From assembly GCA_016235595.1 (NCBI GenBank), contig JACRJX010000038.1:53603-117602 (forward strand): a stretch of DNA of 64,000 nt, read 5' to 3'. Positions 52,816-61,193 of the stretch are shown in pieces; position 1 is the first letter of the stretch; the number at the start of each line of letters is the position of its first letter. Origin of the DNA: Verrucomicrobiota bacterium (GTDB lineage: Bacteria > Verrucomicrobiota > Verrucomicrobiia > CAIQCK01). The notes under the pieces are model-generated. The model had not been told where the DNA came from, did no database searches, and worked only from the letters and a program-made list of their open reading frames with translations. Both the position numbers and the translations under genes were made by a program.

Positions 52816-55104
52816 CTAACGGGCAATGCCCGCCTGAAACTTCACCGTGCCCCGCGGGGCGTTCCAACGGATCGCGGAACCGTCAAGAACCACCGTTGCC
52901 TTCGACTCGGGATCGACGGATTTGACCTTTGGCCCGCCGGGCAAACGGATGTGCAGCACAGCCGAAGCCGCTGGCGTGCGATTAGAAAAGGTCACTTCAC
53001 CGCTCACCCTAGAAGCGGTCGCGTCGAAACGCATTTGGTAGGAAACGGGACCGAAATGTGTGGGTGCGGCGGAGATGCCCACCGGCTTGCCCGACGCCAG
53101 CCACTCGCGAGCCGTCCCCAAGGCAAGATGCAAATCGTTGCCGTTCTCCATGACCATCATGTCGCGCAAAGCACGGATCACGGCCACGGGCGTCCACAGG
53201 TGTTGCCGATCCCCGGTGCATTTGGCCGAGCCGGCTTCCTGGCCGCGTTCTTCACACCAGGTGTAGAGCGGCGTGCCGTGGTTGAGTGTGGCGTAAAGAT
53301 ACCTGGCGGCCGCGTCGCCGTTGCCGCGCTGCAAATGGACCTCGGCCACGTTGTCCAAGGTAATGGCCACCCACATGCCATTGGTCAGCCAGCCGGTGTT
53401 TACGGGAATGCCGCCCGGGCTCAACCATGACTCGACGTGGCGCAAGGTACCGGTGACCAACTCGTGGTCGGGCGCGAGCAGGCCGCAAGGGAAAGCGATA
53501 TTGAGCACGCCCCAGCGACTGCCTGCTGTTTTGCCCGGTGTGCCGGGAATCCAGCGATAACCGTTTGCCTGGATCGCGCCCCGCTCGATGGCTGTGAGCA
53601 GGTCGCGGCGAGCGGTCTCGTAGATTTTCTTCAACTCGGCGGCATCGGCGGTTTTTTTCAGGATTTCGGCCGTTTCCCAGGAAACCCGGTCCGCATAGAC
53701 GGCCCAGATATTGTGGGGAAGGAACTGGCCATAGAGATCGTTGCCATCCTTCACGCCACAGTCGCCGAACCCGCGGGGCATCAGACCGTAGGTGAGCGGA
53801 CGCTCGCCGTTGGCGCTCCGCGTTCGCGTCCGCTGGCGTTCCTGCCAGCGTGAGCTGGCGGCCATGCGAGGGTACACGCCCGCCAGGTATTTCCTATCGC
53901 GTGTAATACGGTAGTGCTCCAGGGCAACCCACGACTTGAAGCCCGAGCCGAACCACACCAGATGACACCAGCCGCGGTTGTCGTTCCAGTTGCCGTCGGC
54001 CTCCTGCATGTCGAGTGAGATCCGATAACCGTCGGCCGACTCGCGGTGGAATCCGTTTTGGTCGAGGGCGATGGCCACGATGCCTGCTTCGGCCGGATTA
54101 TGCGCACGATACGTTTCGGTGCCCGGGGCCGCGCCGATATAGCCATCGATGGCCGGCTCGCGCATGATGAACAGATCGGCTAAACAGGCAGAATAGCCAT
54201 TGGCCACGCCTGCATCGGGAATACTCAGCTTCACCGCCCTGCCGAGCAAATCGTGCCACTCGCGTCGCCCCGCGCTCATCTCTTTTGCCCAGTCGTGCTT
54301 GCGGAGCGCGGGCAAATCGGCCGCATAACCATGATAGGGCCGCACGATCCAGCCCACCCGTTTTTCCCCCGGCTTCAGATTCCACACGAGGACCATGCTC
54401 CGCGGACTGGGTGACTGGCCATCCGCTTGGAGCGAGTAGGCGTCAGCCGCCAGACCAAGCATCAGCACGCGGTCGGCGCGTTCATTCCAACCGGCCTGCA
54501 AATTGTCGCCAACATGCTGGGAGGGTTCAACCCAGGCGGGGTTCTCCCCCCAGCGGGCCGATTCACAGCGCAACACCACCTGGTGCGGCTGCGAGTCTGT
54601 GGTTGTTATCTCCACTCGGACGACCGCAGCGGTTGTGCCGCCAATCACCTCCAAGCGCACGGAGCCGGCCTTGTCGTCATAGACGTTCTCCAAGCCGGGC
54701 AGCACTCCGTCGAGGCGAGTCCAACGGCTGCGCGCAAACCCGTGGCCGTCTATTTGCGGTGTGATGCGAATGTCCCAGTCGGTTTTCGGAGTTTTGAAGG
54801 CATTCAGCGGATACTGCGGCATGGCCAGGCAGTCGTAGGTCCACGCCATGCGGAGGCTGCCCGGTTGAAGATCCAACAGCGTGCGGTCACTTGCATCGGG
54901 ACGTCCGACGGTAATCCGGTGCGGCGTGGCGAAAGCGTAGGAGAAATCAACCTTGGGCGGCGTGCCACCGTCCATCTGCCCCGCTTCGCCAACAGCAGCC
55001 GTGGCCGCGAGAGTCAGGGTTTGTAGTACACAGGCAAGTGCGGCGGTCCAAAGCGGTGACGAGGTGGAGAAGACCTTCCGGAAGGGGCGAAGTGTGTTCT
55101 TCAT
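52816..55104 (-). CDS. Six-hairpin-type glycosidase-like protein, first gene of operon B
   Basis: A 762-residue exported protein (signal near PLWTAALACVLQTLTLAATAAVG). Residues 40-260 are a beta-sandwich (FARSRWTRLDGVLPGLENVY). From about 300 an (alpha/alpha)6-like barrel follows (NGYSACLADLFIMREPAIDGYIGAAPGTE, EADGNWNDNRGWCHLVWFGSGFKSWVALEHYRIT, GVYPRMAASSRWQERQR, LTNGMWVAITLDNVAEVHLQRG), then a small beta domain. This is the architecture of inverting glycosidases such as GH95/GH63-like enzymes, but I cannot assign the family. The start at 55104 is set by the signal peptide. It is divergent from PocR-AraC regulator 2, with the shared operator 38 bp upstream. Confidence 0.78.
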   Translation of the reverse strand: MKNTLRPFRKVFSTSSPLWTAALACVLQTLTLAATAAVGEAGQMDGGTPPKVDFSYAFATPHRITVGRPDASDRTLLDLQPGSLRMAWTYDCLAMPQYPLNAFKTPKTDWDIRITPQIDGHGFARSRWTRLDGVLPGLENVYDDKAGSVRLEVIGGTTAAVVRVEITTTDSQPHQVVLRCESARWGENPAWVEPSQHVGDNLQAGWNERADRVLMLGLAADAYSLQADGQSPSPRSMVLVWNLKPGEKRVGWIVRPYHGYAADLPALRKHDWAKEMSAGRREWHDLLGRAVKLSIPDAGVANGYSACLADLFIMREPAIDGYIGAAPGTETYRAHNPAEAGIVAIALDQNGFHRESADGYRISLDMQEADGNWNDNRGWCHLVWFGSGFKSWVALEHYRITRDRKYLAGVYPRMAASSRWQERQRTRTRSANGERPLTYGLMPRGFGDCGVKDGNDLYGQFLPHNIWAVYADRVSWETAEILKKTADAAELKKIYETARRDLLTAIERGAIQANGYRWIPGTPGKTAGSRWGVLNIAFPCGLLAPDHELVTGTLRHVESWLSPGGIPVNTGWLTNGMWVAITLDNVAEVHLQRGNGDAAARYLYATLNHGTPLYTWCEERGQEAGSAKCTGDRQHLWTPVAVIRALRDMMVMENGNDLHLALGTAREWLASGKPVGISAAPTHFGPVSYQMRFDATASRVSGEVTFSNRTPAASAVLHIRLPGGPKVKSVDPESKATVVLDGSAIRWNAPRGTVKFQAGIAR

Positions 55105-55141
55105 AATCGGTGGCCACAGCATGTCACGCGGTTCGGAAGAT

Positions 55142-55178
55142 GTCTCAACATCCTTTTGGGTATGTTTTACATATCTTT
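55142..55178. promoter_or_regulatory. Operator B: shared PocR-AraC element, copy 2
   Basis: In the 111-bp divergent gap between operon B and regulator 2, 31/37 identical to 42334-42370. Half-sites ACAT at 55148-55151 and 55169-55172 start 21 bp apart. The distance to both flanking start codons is 38 bp, so a bound regulator could act on both genes. Outside this element the two intergenic regions are not similar. Confidence 0.72.
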
Positions 55179-55194
55179 CGAAATACTCTAATCT
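55166..55194 (+). promoter_or_regulatory. Candidate sigma-70-like promoter of PocR-AraC regulator 2
   Basis: TTTACA (55166-55171), a 17-bp spacer and TAATCT (55189-55194) give a reasonable housekeeping-type promoter pointing at the gene starting at 55216. The -35 box overlaps the proximal operator half-site, which would fit autoregulation. The equivalent -10 is not conserved at the copy-1 locus. Confidence 0.45.
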
Positions 55195-55215
55195 TTCGGG
55201 ATATCGCCGTATCAC

Positions 55216-56115
55216 ATGAGCACATCATTGACCGCAAACATTGATTTCGACCATCTGGCGAATTCGCCGGAGTTCGCCGAGTTCACTGCCATTTTGAAGA
55301 AGCTGACCGGCGTGGTCATGGCACTGAACGAACCGGCAAGCGGCATCATCCGGCGCGAGTTCAAGGAAAGGGACGCCAACCCCGTGTGCAGATTGATCCG
55401 AGCCGATCGCATCGGACTGCGCCGCTGCGTCGCGTGCGACCGGCGGCACCACTCGCACGTGGCGGCGTCGGGCAAGGCGCAGCGATACGTTTGCCACGCG
55501 GGCTTCTGGGACATTGCCGTCCCTGTCTTCGTGTTTGGGCGACACGTGGCAACCATTTCCAGCGGACAGCTCTTGCGCGAGCCGAAATCACGCACAGGGT
55601 TCAGGAAGTTGCGGGAACGACTCCATTGGTTGGAGGTCTCCGATCGCAGCCTGCGCGCCGCCTACGAAGGCGCTCCCTATCTGCCGCGTGAGGAGATCAC
55701 CTGCGTCATGCGATTGCTGAAACTATTTGCCCGGCAGCTTTGCGAGAGCGCCCAGCAAATCCGGGACCTGCAAGCGCAATTGGAGCGCGTCGAGATCCGG
55801 CGCGCGCGGGAATTTGTGGAACGTGAATTCAGCAACGCATCACTGGCGCTGCGCGAAGTCGCCAAATATGCCGGCCTTTCTCTGGCTCATTTCTCGCACG
55901 TATTCCGGCAAACAACCGGGACAAGCTTCACCCATTTCGTCCAAGCCAGGCGCGTTGCCAAGGCGAAAAAGCAGCTTGCGGAAACCAAACACTCCGTCAC
56001 CGACATCTGTTTCGCGTGCGGTTTCAACAGTCTGACGCACTTCAATCGCGTCTTTCGCGCTTTTGAACGCTGCAGTCCAAGCCATTATCGGCAATCGCTT
56101 CCCAAGCAGCGCTGA
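55216..56115 (+). CDS. PocR-domain AraC-family regulator 2
   Basis: A 299-residue paralog of the regulator at 42409, aligned end to end with almost no gaps. It has the PocR sensor with the same cysteines (RRCVACD, YVCHAGFWDIAVPVF), the coiled linker (QIRDLQAQLERVEIRR) and the AraC DNA-binding pair (REVAKYAGLSLAHFSHVFRQTTG; VTDICFACGFNSLTHFNRVFR). The recognition helix of the second HTH (FNSLTHFNRVFR) is identical in both proteins, which fits a shared operator. The sensor differs more, e.g. IIRREFKERDAN versus VIRRTISETEWN, so the ligands may differ. It is divergent from operon B, its presumed target. Confidence 0.93.
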   Translation: MSTSLTANIDFDHLANSPEFAEFTAILKKLTGVVMALNEPASGIIRREFKERDANPVCRLIRADRIGLRRCVACDRRHHSHVAASGKAQRYVCHAGFWDIAVPVFVFGRHVATISSGQLLREPKSRTGFRKLRERLHWLEVSDRSLRAAYEGAPYLPREEITCVMRLLKLFARQLCESAQQIRDLQAQLERVEIRRAREFVEREFSNASLALREVAKYAGLSLAHFSHVFRQTTGTSFTHFVQARRVAKAKKQLAETKHSVTDICFACGFNSLTHFNRVFRAFERCSPSHYRQSLPKQR

Positions 56116-56184
56116 AGAGCCTCACGACTGCAACGGAGGAACCAGCAGCAAGGCGCCAAGGGCAAAGAGAAGCTGTCCCACGGT

Positions 56185-57258
56185 TCAGTCTTTTTCCCAA
56201 GGCGCGCGGAGTTTGGGTTTCTCGGTGAGGAATTCCAAGCCATCGCGCAGTTTGCCGGAGCGCGTGAAGAATGGGTGAAAACCTTCCTTCTTGATGCCGT
56301 TGCCGTCGTAGCGGTCGCGGCGGGTGGAGATGGCCCTGCCCTCGCGCAACGCCCAACCCATCCAGCCAAGGCCGGCAGCAGAGAGAAGTTCCGTGTAGTA
56401 TCGCGCCACTTCCGCGCGCGTGGCGTCGCTGAGGCTGCCGGGGATGCACTCGTTGACCAGCAGTGGTTTGCCGTGCGTCTTGCGCATCGCGTGATAGCCG
56501 GTGATAAGGGTTTCAAGCGCGGCGCGTGTATGCGGATACGGATGCGCACAGAGCACGTCCATCAGCGGCGCAAACGTTTCGATGTTTTTGCCGTTCATCG
56601 TGCCGATGGTGATCGGCTGTCTCGCGCCACACGCGCGCACCGTTTCCGCCATCAGCTTGAGCCACGCGAACTCCTTCTTGTTCACGTCGCTGGTCTGGTC
56701 GTGGGCCTGAGGTTCGTTGCAGAGGTCCCAAATGAGCACGCGATCGTCGTTCGCGAGTGGTGCGACGAGCGCGCGCACGTACCCCACTTGCGGTTTCCAG
56801 TCGCGAAACAACGTCTCGGTGTAGGTGCCGCCGTAGTCCCATTGAGAATCGTGCCACCGATTGAAGATGCACGGCATCGTCTTCATGCCGCACTCGGCGA
56901 TGGCCTTCACGGCGTCGAGGAAATTCGCCGTGACCCTCTCCGGGTCGGCCATCCACGCGGTAAACTCGATCCAAAGTCGGATGCAATTGGAGTGAACCTG
57001 TCGCGCGAGCGCGACCTCTTCGCGGAACCTCGCGCCGTCGTAATTCCACCATGCCTCCTCGATGCGCGCACCCCACGATGGCACAACGCTGAATCCGCGC
57101 AACCAGCCGTAATCGGAGTAAACGTGGAGAGTGGGCTTGGGGGCGACCGGCGGCTCCGTCGCACCATGAGTGCGCGCGATGCCAATGGCACACGCGGCCA
57201 CCGACGCAATGGCGCCCAACGCATCCCGCCGGGTTATGTCTCTTGCAGTGTCGCTCAT
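56185..57258 (-). CDS. Tat-exported GH5-like glycoside hydrolase
   Basis: A 357-residue protein with a twin-arginine leader (DITRRDALGAIASVAACAIG). The clan GH-A barrel has SNCIRLWIEFTAWM, acid/base Glu in IWDLCNEPQAHD (about residue 200) and nucleophile Glu in PLLVNECIPGS (about residue 277). Export by Tat is unusual for a cofactor-free glycosidase, but Tat leaders are common in PVC bacteria. AAAGGA lies five bases before the ATG. It converges on PocR-AraC regulator 2 (69-bp gap) and follows the propeller/di-heme pair after 65 bp on the same strand, so it may be the last gene of that transcript. Confidence 0.85.
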   Translation of the reverse strand: MSDTARDITRRDALGAIASVAACAIGIARTHGATEPPVAPKPTLHVYSDYGWLRGFSVVPSWGARIEEAWWNYDGARFREEVALARQVHSNCIRLWIEFTAWMADPERVTANFLDAVKAIAECGMKTMPCIFNRWHDSQWDYGGTYTETLFRDWKPQVGYVRALVAPLANDDRVLIWDLCNEPQAHDQTSDVNKKEFAWLKLMAETVRACGARQPITIGTMNGKNIETFAPLMDVLCAHPYPHTRAALETLITGYHAMRKTHGKPLLVNECIPGSLSDATRAEVARYYTELLSAAGLGWMGWALREGRAISTRRDRYDGNGIKKEGFHPFFTRSGKLRDGLEFLTEKPKLRAPWEKD

Positions 57259-57323
57259 TTTTCCTTTCTATCCTGAATGACCGTAAACGAACAAAACCGC
57301 GGCAGGCCTTGTCCTGAACTGGA

Positions 57324-60300
57324 TTACTCGTTCTGCTTTGGCTTATTGGGGATGGTCGCTGCAGTGCGCAGCGAAATGCTCTTTGCCAGGTCGGCCACCT
57401 CGCGGTCGCCCAGCAGGCCACTGTAGATACGCACGTTGCCGAGAGCGCCGTGGAAGTTGTTGTTCGGACTGCGTTCCCACAGGCTCCATGCGCCGAGGCG
57501 GAACGCGGCGAGGTCCAGCGGCACCTCGGTATCGAGCGGAATGTCGGTGTCTTTCCGTCCGTCCACGTAGAACTGGATGTTGCCGCCGGGACGGGAATCG
57601 CAAACGACGGCAAGATGATGCCATTGGCCGACGGCAAGCGGGCGTTTGGCGCGGCGATGAATCCAACTGGTTCCGCCGACGTTGATGGCGACATTGGGTG
57701 TGCCATCGCGCAGCAGGCTGAAATGAAAAGCCGATTGCTGCGCGGTGCTCGTGAACAGCAGCGGACTCCACGTGTTCTTCGTCTCGCCCACCTTGACCCA
57801 GAGCGCCACACTGAGCGTCTCATGCGCGCCGAGTCCGCCGGCCTCGACATAGCCGCTGCCGTCGAACTTCAGCGTCTCGCCAAGCTTCGCGTCAGGTGTG
57901 CGCGAGGCGCGGACAATCCTGGCGTCGTGTTTGTTGCCGGAGGCGTCGAGGGTGCGTTCACCTTTGTCTTCGTCGAATCGCCACCATGCGAGCAGTTGCG
58001 CGGAAATGTGCGGCGGACGCGCCGGCTCGGGCATGACGCCACTCGCGCTGGCCAGTGTCGGCACGGGCCGGAAATCGGGGCGTTTCTGGTAGCGGATATT
58101 GCGCCGGCCGAAGTAAGAGCCATAGAACGGCGCGTTGGCATCCACCCATGTGACGAGCTTGATAAATTCTTCGCGCGAGAGCTTTACGTCATGGTGGCCC
58201 TTGCGCAACACGTCCACGAGTTTGCTCTGGTGCGAACCATAGGTGTAAGGCGGCACCGCCGGTGCGTGAGCCATCGAACCGCCGACGGTGAAATAGGGCG
58301 GCGGGTCTTTCATCCGCGGGCCGGTCCATTCCTGGATGAAGTTGACCATGCCTTTCGTGATGAGTTCCTCGTAGGACCGGTTGAAGTGCTCCGTCATCTC
58401 GTTTGTGAGGTTGAGCTTTGCGCCCGGCTCGCTGCCGCTGTGACAGCGCACGCAGTGCTTGTCGAGAGCCGGTTGCACGTCGCTGGCGTAGTGAATCGGC
58501 CGTGGCGCGGTTTCGCCGGGTTGCGGCATCGGCTTGACGGGCGGCTGGCACAAGGCGGCAAGCCGCTTCGGCTGCGGTGATTGGATGCGATGTTCATGGC
58601 AGCCGATGCAGGAACGGTTCTCGCCGGGCTTCAGGTTGACGAAGGTTCGCATCTTCTGGACCTCCATGAAGTTCTCGTCGAGCGCCTGAAGGTAGATGCT
58701 CTTGTCGGCGGGCACGGTGAAATACGCCGATCCATCCGCGTGGACCGGCACGATGCCGTGGAGCACCGCGATCCAAATGTGCGTGTAGTAGCTGACGGCG
58801 ACCATCTGGCCGGGGAAGCTGTCGCCGGGCTTGGCATCGCATTGCACGGACCACGGCCGCGGAATTTGCTCCATCACGCGCAGCCACTTGACCGTGCCCG
58901 GCTTCACGCCATCGAGGCCCTTGTGAACGTCGGCAACGACCAGTGTCGCCTCCCTCGCCGCATTCATCATGCCGATCGATGGCGCGGACGCGACCACAGG
59001 CGGCTGCGGGCGCGTCTTCAGCAACATCGGCTGCCAGCAGGAAATCTCCGGATCGCGATAGACTTCGACGCGGTTGCCGAACGTGTCGAGCATGTAGATG
59101 CCGTAGGCTTTCTGATCGTTGTAGCGTTTGTCTGGATTGCACGAGACGAGGAAGAACTTGTCCGAGAGCGGATACGGGTCGCAGTAGAACGGCCCAAAGA
59201 CGTCCTCCTTCCACTGGCCATTGCGGAACTGGTAGAGACCGCGCAACCCGCGTGTCTCCACGTTCGGTGTCAGCGACGTCATCACGGCCGGCGTGCGTTT
59301 GTCCTTGTGCAGGTCCAGCAACACGATCGCGCCGACGGCCAACGGTTCGTGACCACAACCGGTGCAGACAACGAGATCGGGCCGGCCGGGAATCTGCCGT
59401 CCCTGCACGAACGCGCCGGGGTTGGCGATGTTGTCCCCGTAAACTTCCTCCGAGCCGCTTCCGTCAGGCCGCATCGTCCAGAGCGGCTGGATGGCGGCGA
59501 TGCCCTTGTAAACATATTCCCAGCGGTTGTAGAGGATGCGGCCATCCTCCAGCATCGTCGGGGTGAACTCGCTCAACGCGCCCTGTGACAGTTGCCGCAT
59601 GTCTTTGCCGTCGGCGTTCATCCGGTGGAGGCTCGTCGTGGTCAGCGAATGCCCGCCGCAGAGCACGCTGCGCTCGCAACGTGACGAAACAAATACGATG
59701 TCACCGTCCGGCAGGTAGCACGGATGCATATCGTCGGTCCAGTGCCCGTAGAGCGTCGGATTTTGCTTCAACTGGTCGGGCGAATACATCGCGTATTTCG
59801 CAACGCGCTCGTCCTCGTCGGCGGGCGGCGTTGTGATCTGGCGCAAGCCGCTGCCGTCAATGCCGGCCTCGTAGATGCGGTAGCCGGTCGGTTTCGCCGC
59901 GCGATAGCCGAAGACAATCCTGCGCGCGTCGGTCGAGAGGTCATAGCGGTCGAAAATGCCACCCGCGAGTTGCGGGACGATATCACGAACGCGCCCGTCC
60001 GCGAGCGAGACTTCGCAGATGTTGCCGCCCCACTCTGTCGGGCCGTGATAGTAGTCGTCGTAATAGTGTTGCGAGTCGTAGGTGTAACGCTTCGTTACCA
60101 GCAACGTCGCCCCGCGCAGCAGCGGGTTCGCGTCTACGAGCATCATACGCCGGCTGCGATCGAGTTTGGTCAACGTTGCTCTCGCTGTCCGGGAGTTCAG
60201 CCTGTGCTCATAGTCATCGAGTCGCCGCAGGAAATCAGTTGCGGGATAATCCTTCGGAAACGACTTGCCAAGTTCCGCCACCGCGAGCCGCAGCTTTGCG

Positions 60301-61193
60301 ATGTCCGCACGCGCAGCGGCAAGATCCACGGCAGCCACGCACTGTTCGAGCGTGGCCGGTGTGTCTGGCGCGGCGTTCACCGACGCCAGCAGTTCCTTCT
60401 CGAACTGCGCGTCCTTCGGGCAATCGAACCAGCCGCCCGGCTGGAACCAGCTGACGTTCACCGTCTCCAGCAGCCGGTTGCTCGCGGGCGGAAAGTCCTT
60501 GCGCAGTTGCTCCCAGAACCGCGGCACTGGATCGGGCAACGGTGAGAAGAAGAGCCGTAACAACTCGGCGCGCATATACGAACGCAGTTCCACCCGCTCC
60601 TGCTGCAAACGCACCACCAGACAGTTCTCGCCCACCGTCAGCGGCAGATTCAGTAGGAACTGATTGCGCCGGTCTCCTTCCAGCCGCATGCCGGTACCAT
60701 AGCGTTTGTAATCGAGATGCGTGTTGAGCGACGCGATCTGCTTGCCATTCAACCACACCTCCATCTTGTCACCGCCGCCGAGACCGGCCGTCAGCGTCAC
60801 CGCTTTCTTCGCCGTGAGGGTGCGGCAGAGCAGCACCGTCTCCTGCGCCGGGTTGTCGCCTCCTGCAGGGATGATGGCTCCATCCTTCCAAGCCGGCCGT
60901 TTGTTCCAGAGCGGCTTGCCGGCCTTGTCTTTCGCCGTGAGGTCCACGCCCTTTTCCGGCGACGCAGACTCACCCTCAGCCACAAACCATGCCCCGCACG
61001 TTATCGCCGCACGCGCCAGCGTCTGCTCCGCGACCCAAGTCGTATATCGCACCCGCGTCGCCAGCATCGTTTCCTGAAGTGTCGGCTTGCGGCCATAGAG
61101 ACCGCTCAATTCGTCGGCCCTGGCCGACAGAGGAAAAGCCGTTGCCAACCAGCAAAGACCCAATAGGAACTGAAACCTCATCGCTCGTTTCAT
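57324..61193 (-). CDS. TolB-like propeller, di-heme c, C-terminal LamG (HzsA-related), paralog 3
   Basis: A 1289-residue exported protein (signal MRFQFLLGLCWLATAFPLSARA). Residues 30-240 are a beta domain (DKMEVWLNGKQIASL), 260-370 helical, and 370-840 a TolB-like propeller (RRIVFGYRAAKPTGYRIYEAGIDGSG, YLPDGDIVFVSSRCER). Heme motifs are CIGCH (862-866) and CVRCH (914-918). A LamG domain closes the protein (about 1070-1280, LLAWWRFDEDKGERTLDASGN, WHHLAVVCDSRPGGNIQFYVDG). Paralog 1 carries its LamG at the opposite end. The start overlaps the stop of paralog 4 by four bases (ATGA). A redox or anchoring role on glycan is inferred. Confidence 0.85.
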   Translation of the reverse strand: MKRAMRFQFLLGLCWLATAFPLSARADELSGLYGRKPTLQETMLATRVRYTTWVAEQTLARAAITCGAWFVAEGESASPEKGVDLTAKDKAGKPLWNKRPAWKDGAIIPAGGDNPAQETVLLCRTLTAKKAVTLTAGLGGGDKMEVWLNGKQIASLNTHLDYKRYGTGMRLEGDRRNQFLLNLPLTVGENCLVVRLQQERVELRSYMRAELLRLFFSPLPDPVPRFWEQLRKDFPPASNRLLETVNVSWFQPGGWFDCPKDAQFEKELLASVNAAPDTPATLEQCVAAVDLAAARADIAKLRLAVAELGKSFPKDYPATDFLRRLDDYEHRLNSRTARATLTKLDRSRRMMLVDANPLLRGATLLVTKRYTYDSQHYYDDYYHGPTEWGGNICEVSLADGRVRDIVPQLAGGIFDRYDLSTDARRIVFGYRAAKPTGYRIYEAGIDGSGLRQITTPPADEDERVAKYAMYSPDQLKQNPTLYGHWTDDMHPCYLPDGDIVFVSSRCERSVLCGGHSLTTTSLHRMNADGKDMRQLSQGALSEFTPTMLEDGRILYNRWEYVYKGIAAIQPLWTMRPDGSGSEEVYGDNIANPGAFVQGRQIPGRPDLVVCTGCGHEPLAVGAIVLLDLHKDKRTPAVMTSLTPNVETRGLRGLYQFRNGQWKEDVFGPFYCDPYPLSDKFFLVSCNPDKRYNDQKAYGIYMLDTFGNRVEVYRDPEISCWQPMLLKTRPQPPVVASAPSIGMMNAAREATLVVADVHKGLDGVKPGTVKWLRVMEQIPRPWSVQCDAKPGDSFPGQMVAVSYYTHIWIAVLHGIVPVHADGSAYFTVPADKSIYLQALDENFMEVQKMRTFVNLKPGENRSCIGCHEHRIQSPQPKRLAALCQPPVKPMPQPGETAPRPIHYASDVQPALDKHCVRCHSGSEPGAKLNLTNEMTEHFNRSYEELITKGMVNFIQEWTGPRMKDPPPYFTVGGSMAHAPAVPPYTYGSHQSKLVDVLRKGHHDVKLSREEFIKLVTWVDANAPFYGSYFGRRNIRYQKRPDFRPVPTLASASGVMPEPARPPHISAQLLAWWRFDEDKGERTLDASGNKHDARIVRASRTPDAKLGETLKFDGSGYVEAGGLGAHETLSVALWVKVGETKNTWSPLLFTSTAQQSAFHFSLLRDGTPNVAINVGGTSWIHRRAKRPLAVGQWHHLAVVCDSRPGGNIQFYVDGRKDTDIPLDTEVPLDLAAFRLGAWSLWERSPNNNFHGALGNVRIYSGLLGDREVADLAKSISLRTAATIPNKPKQNE

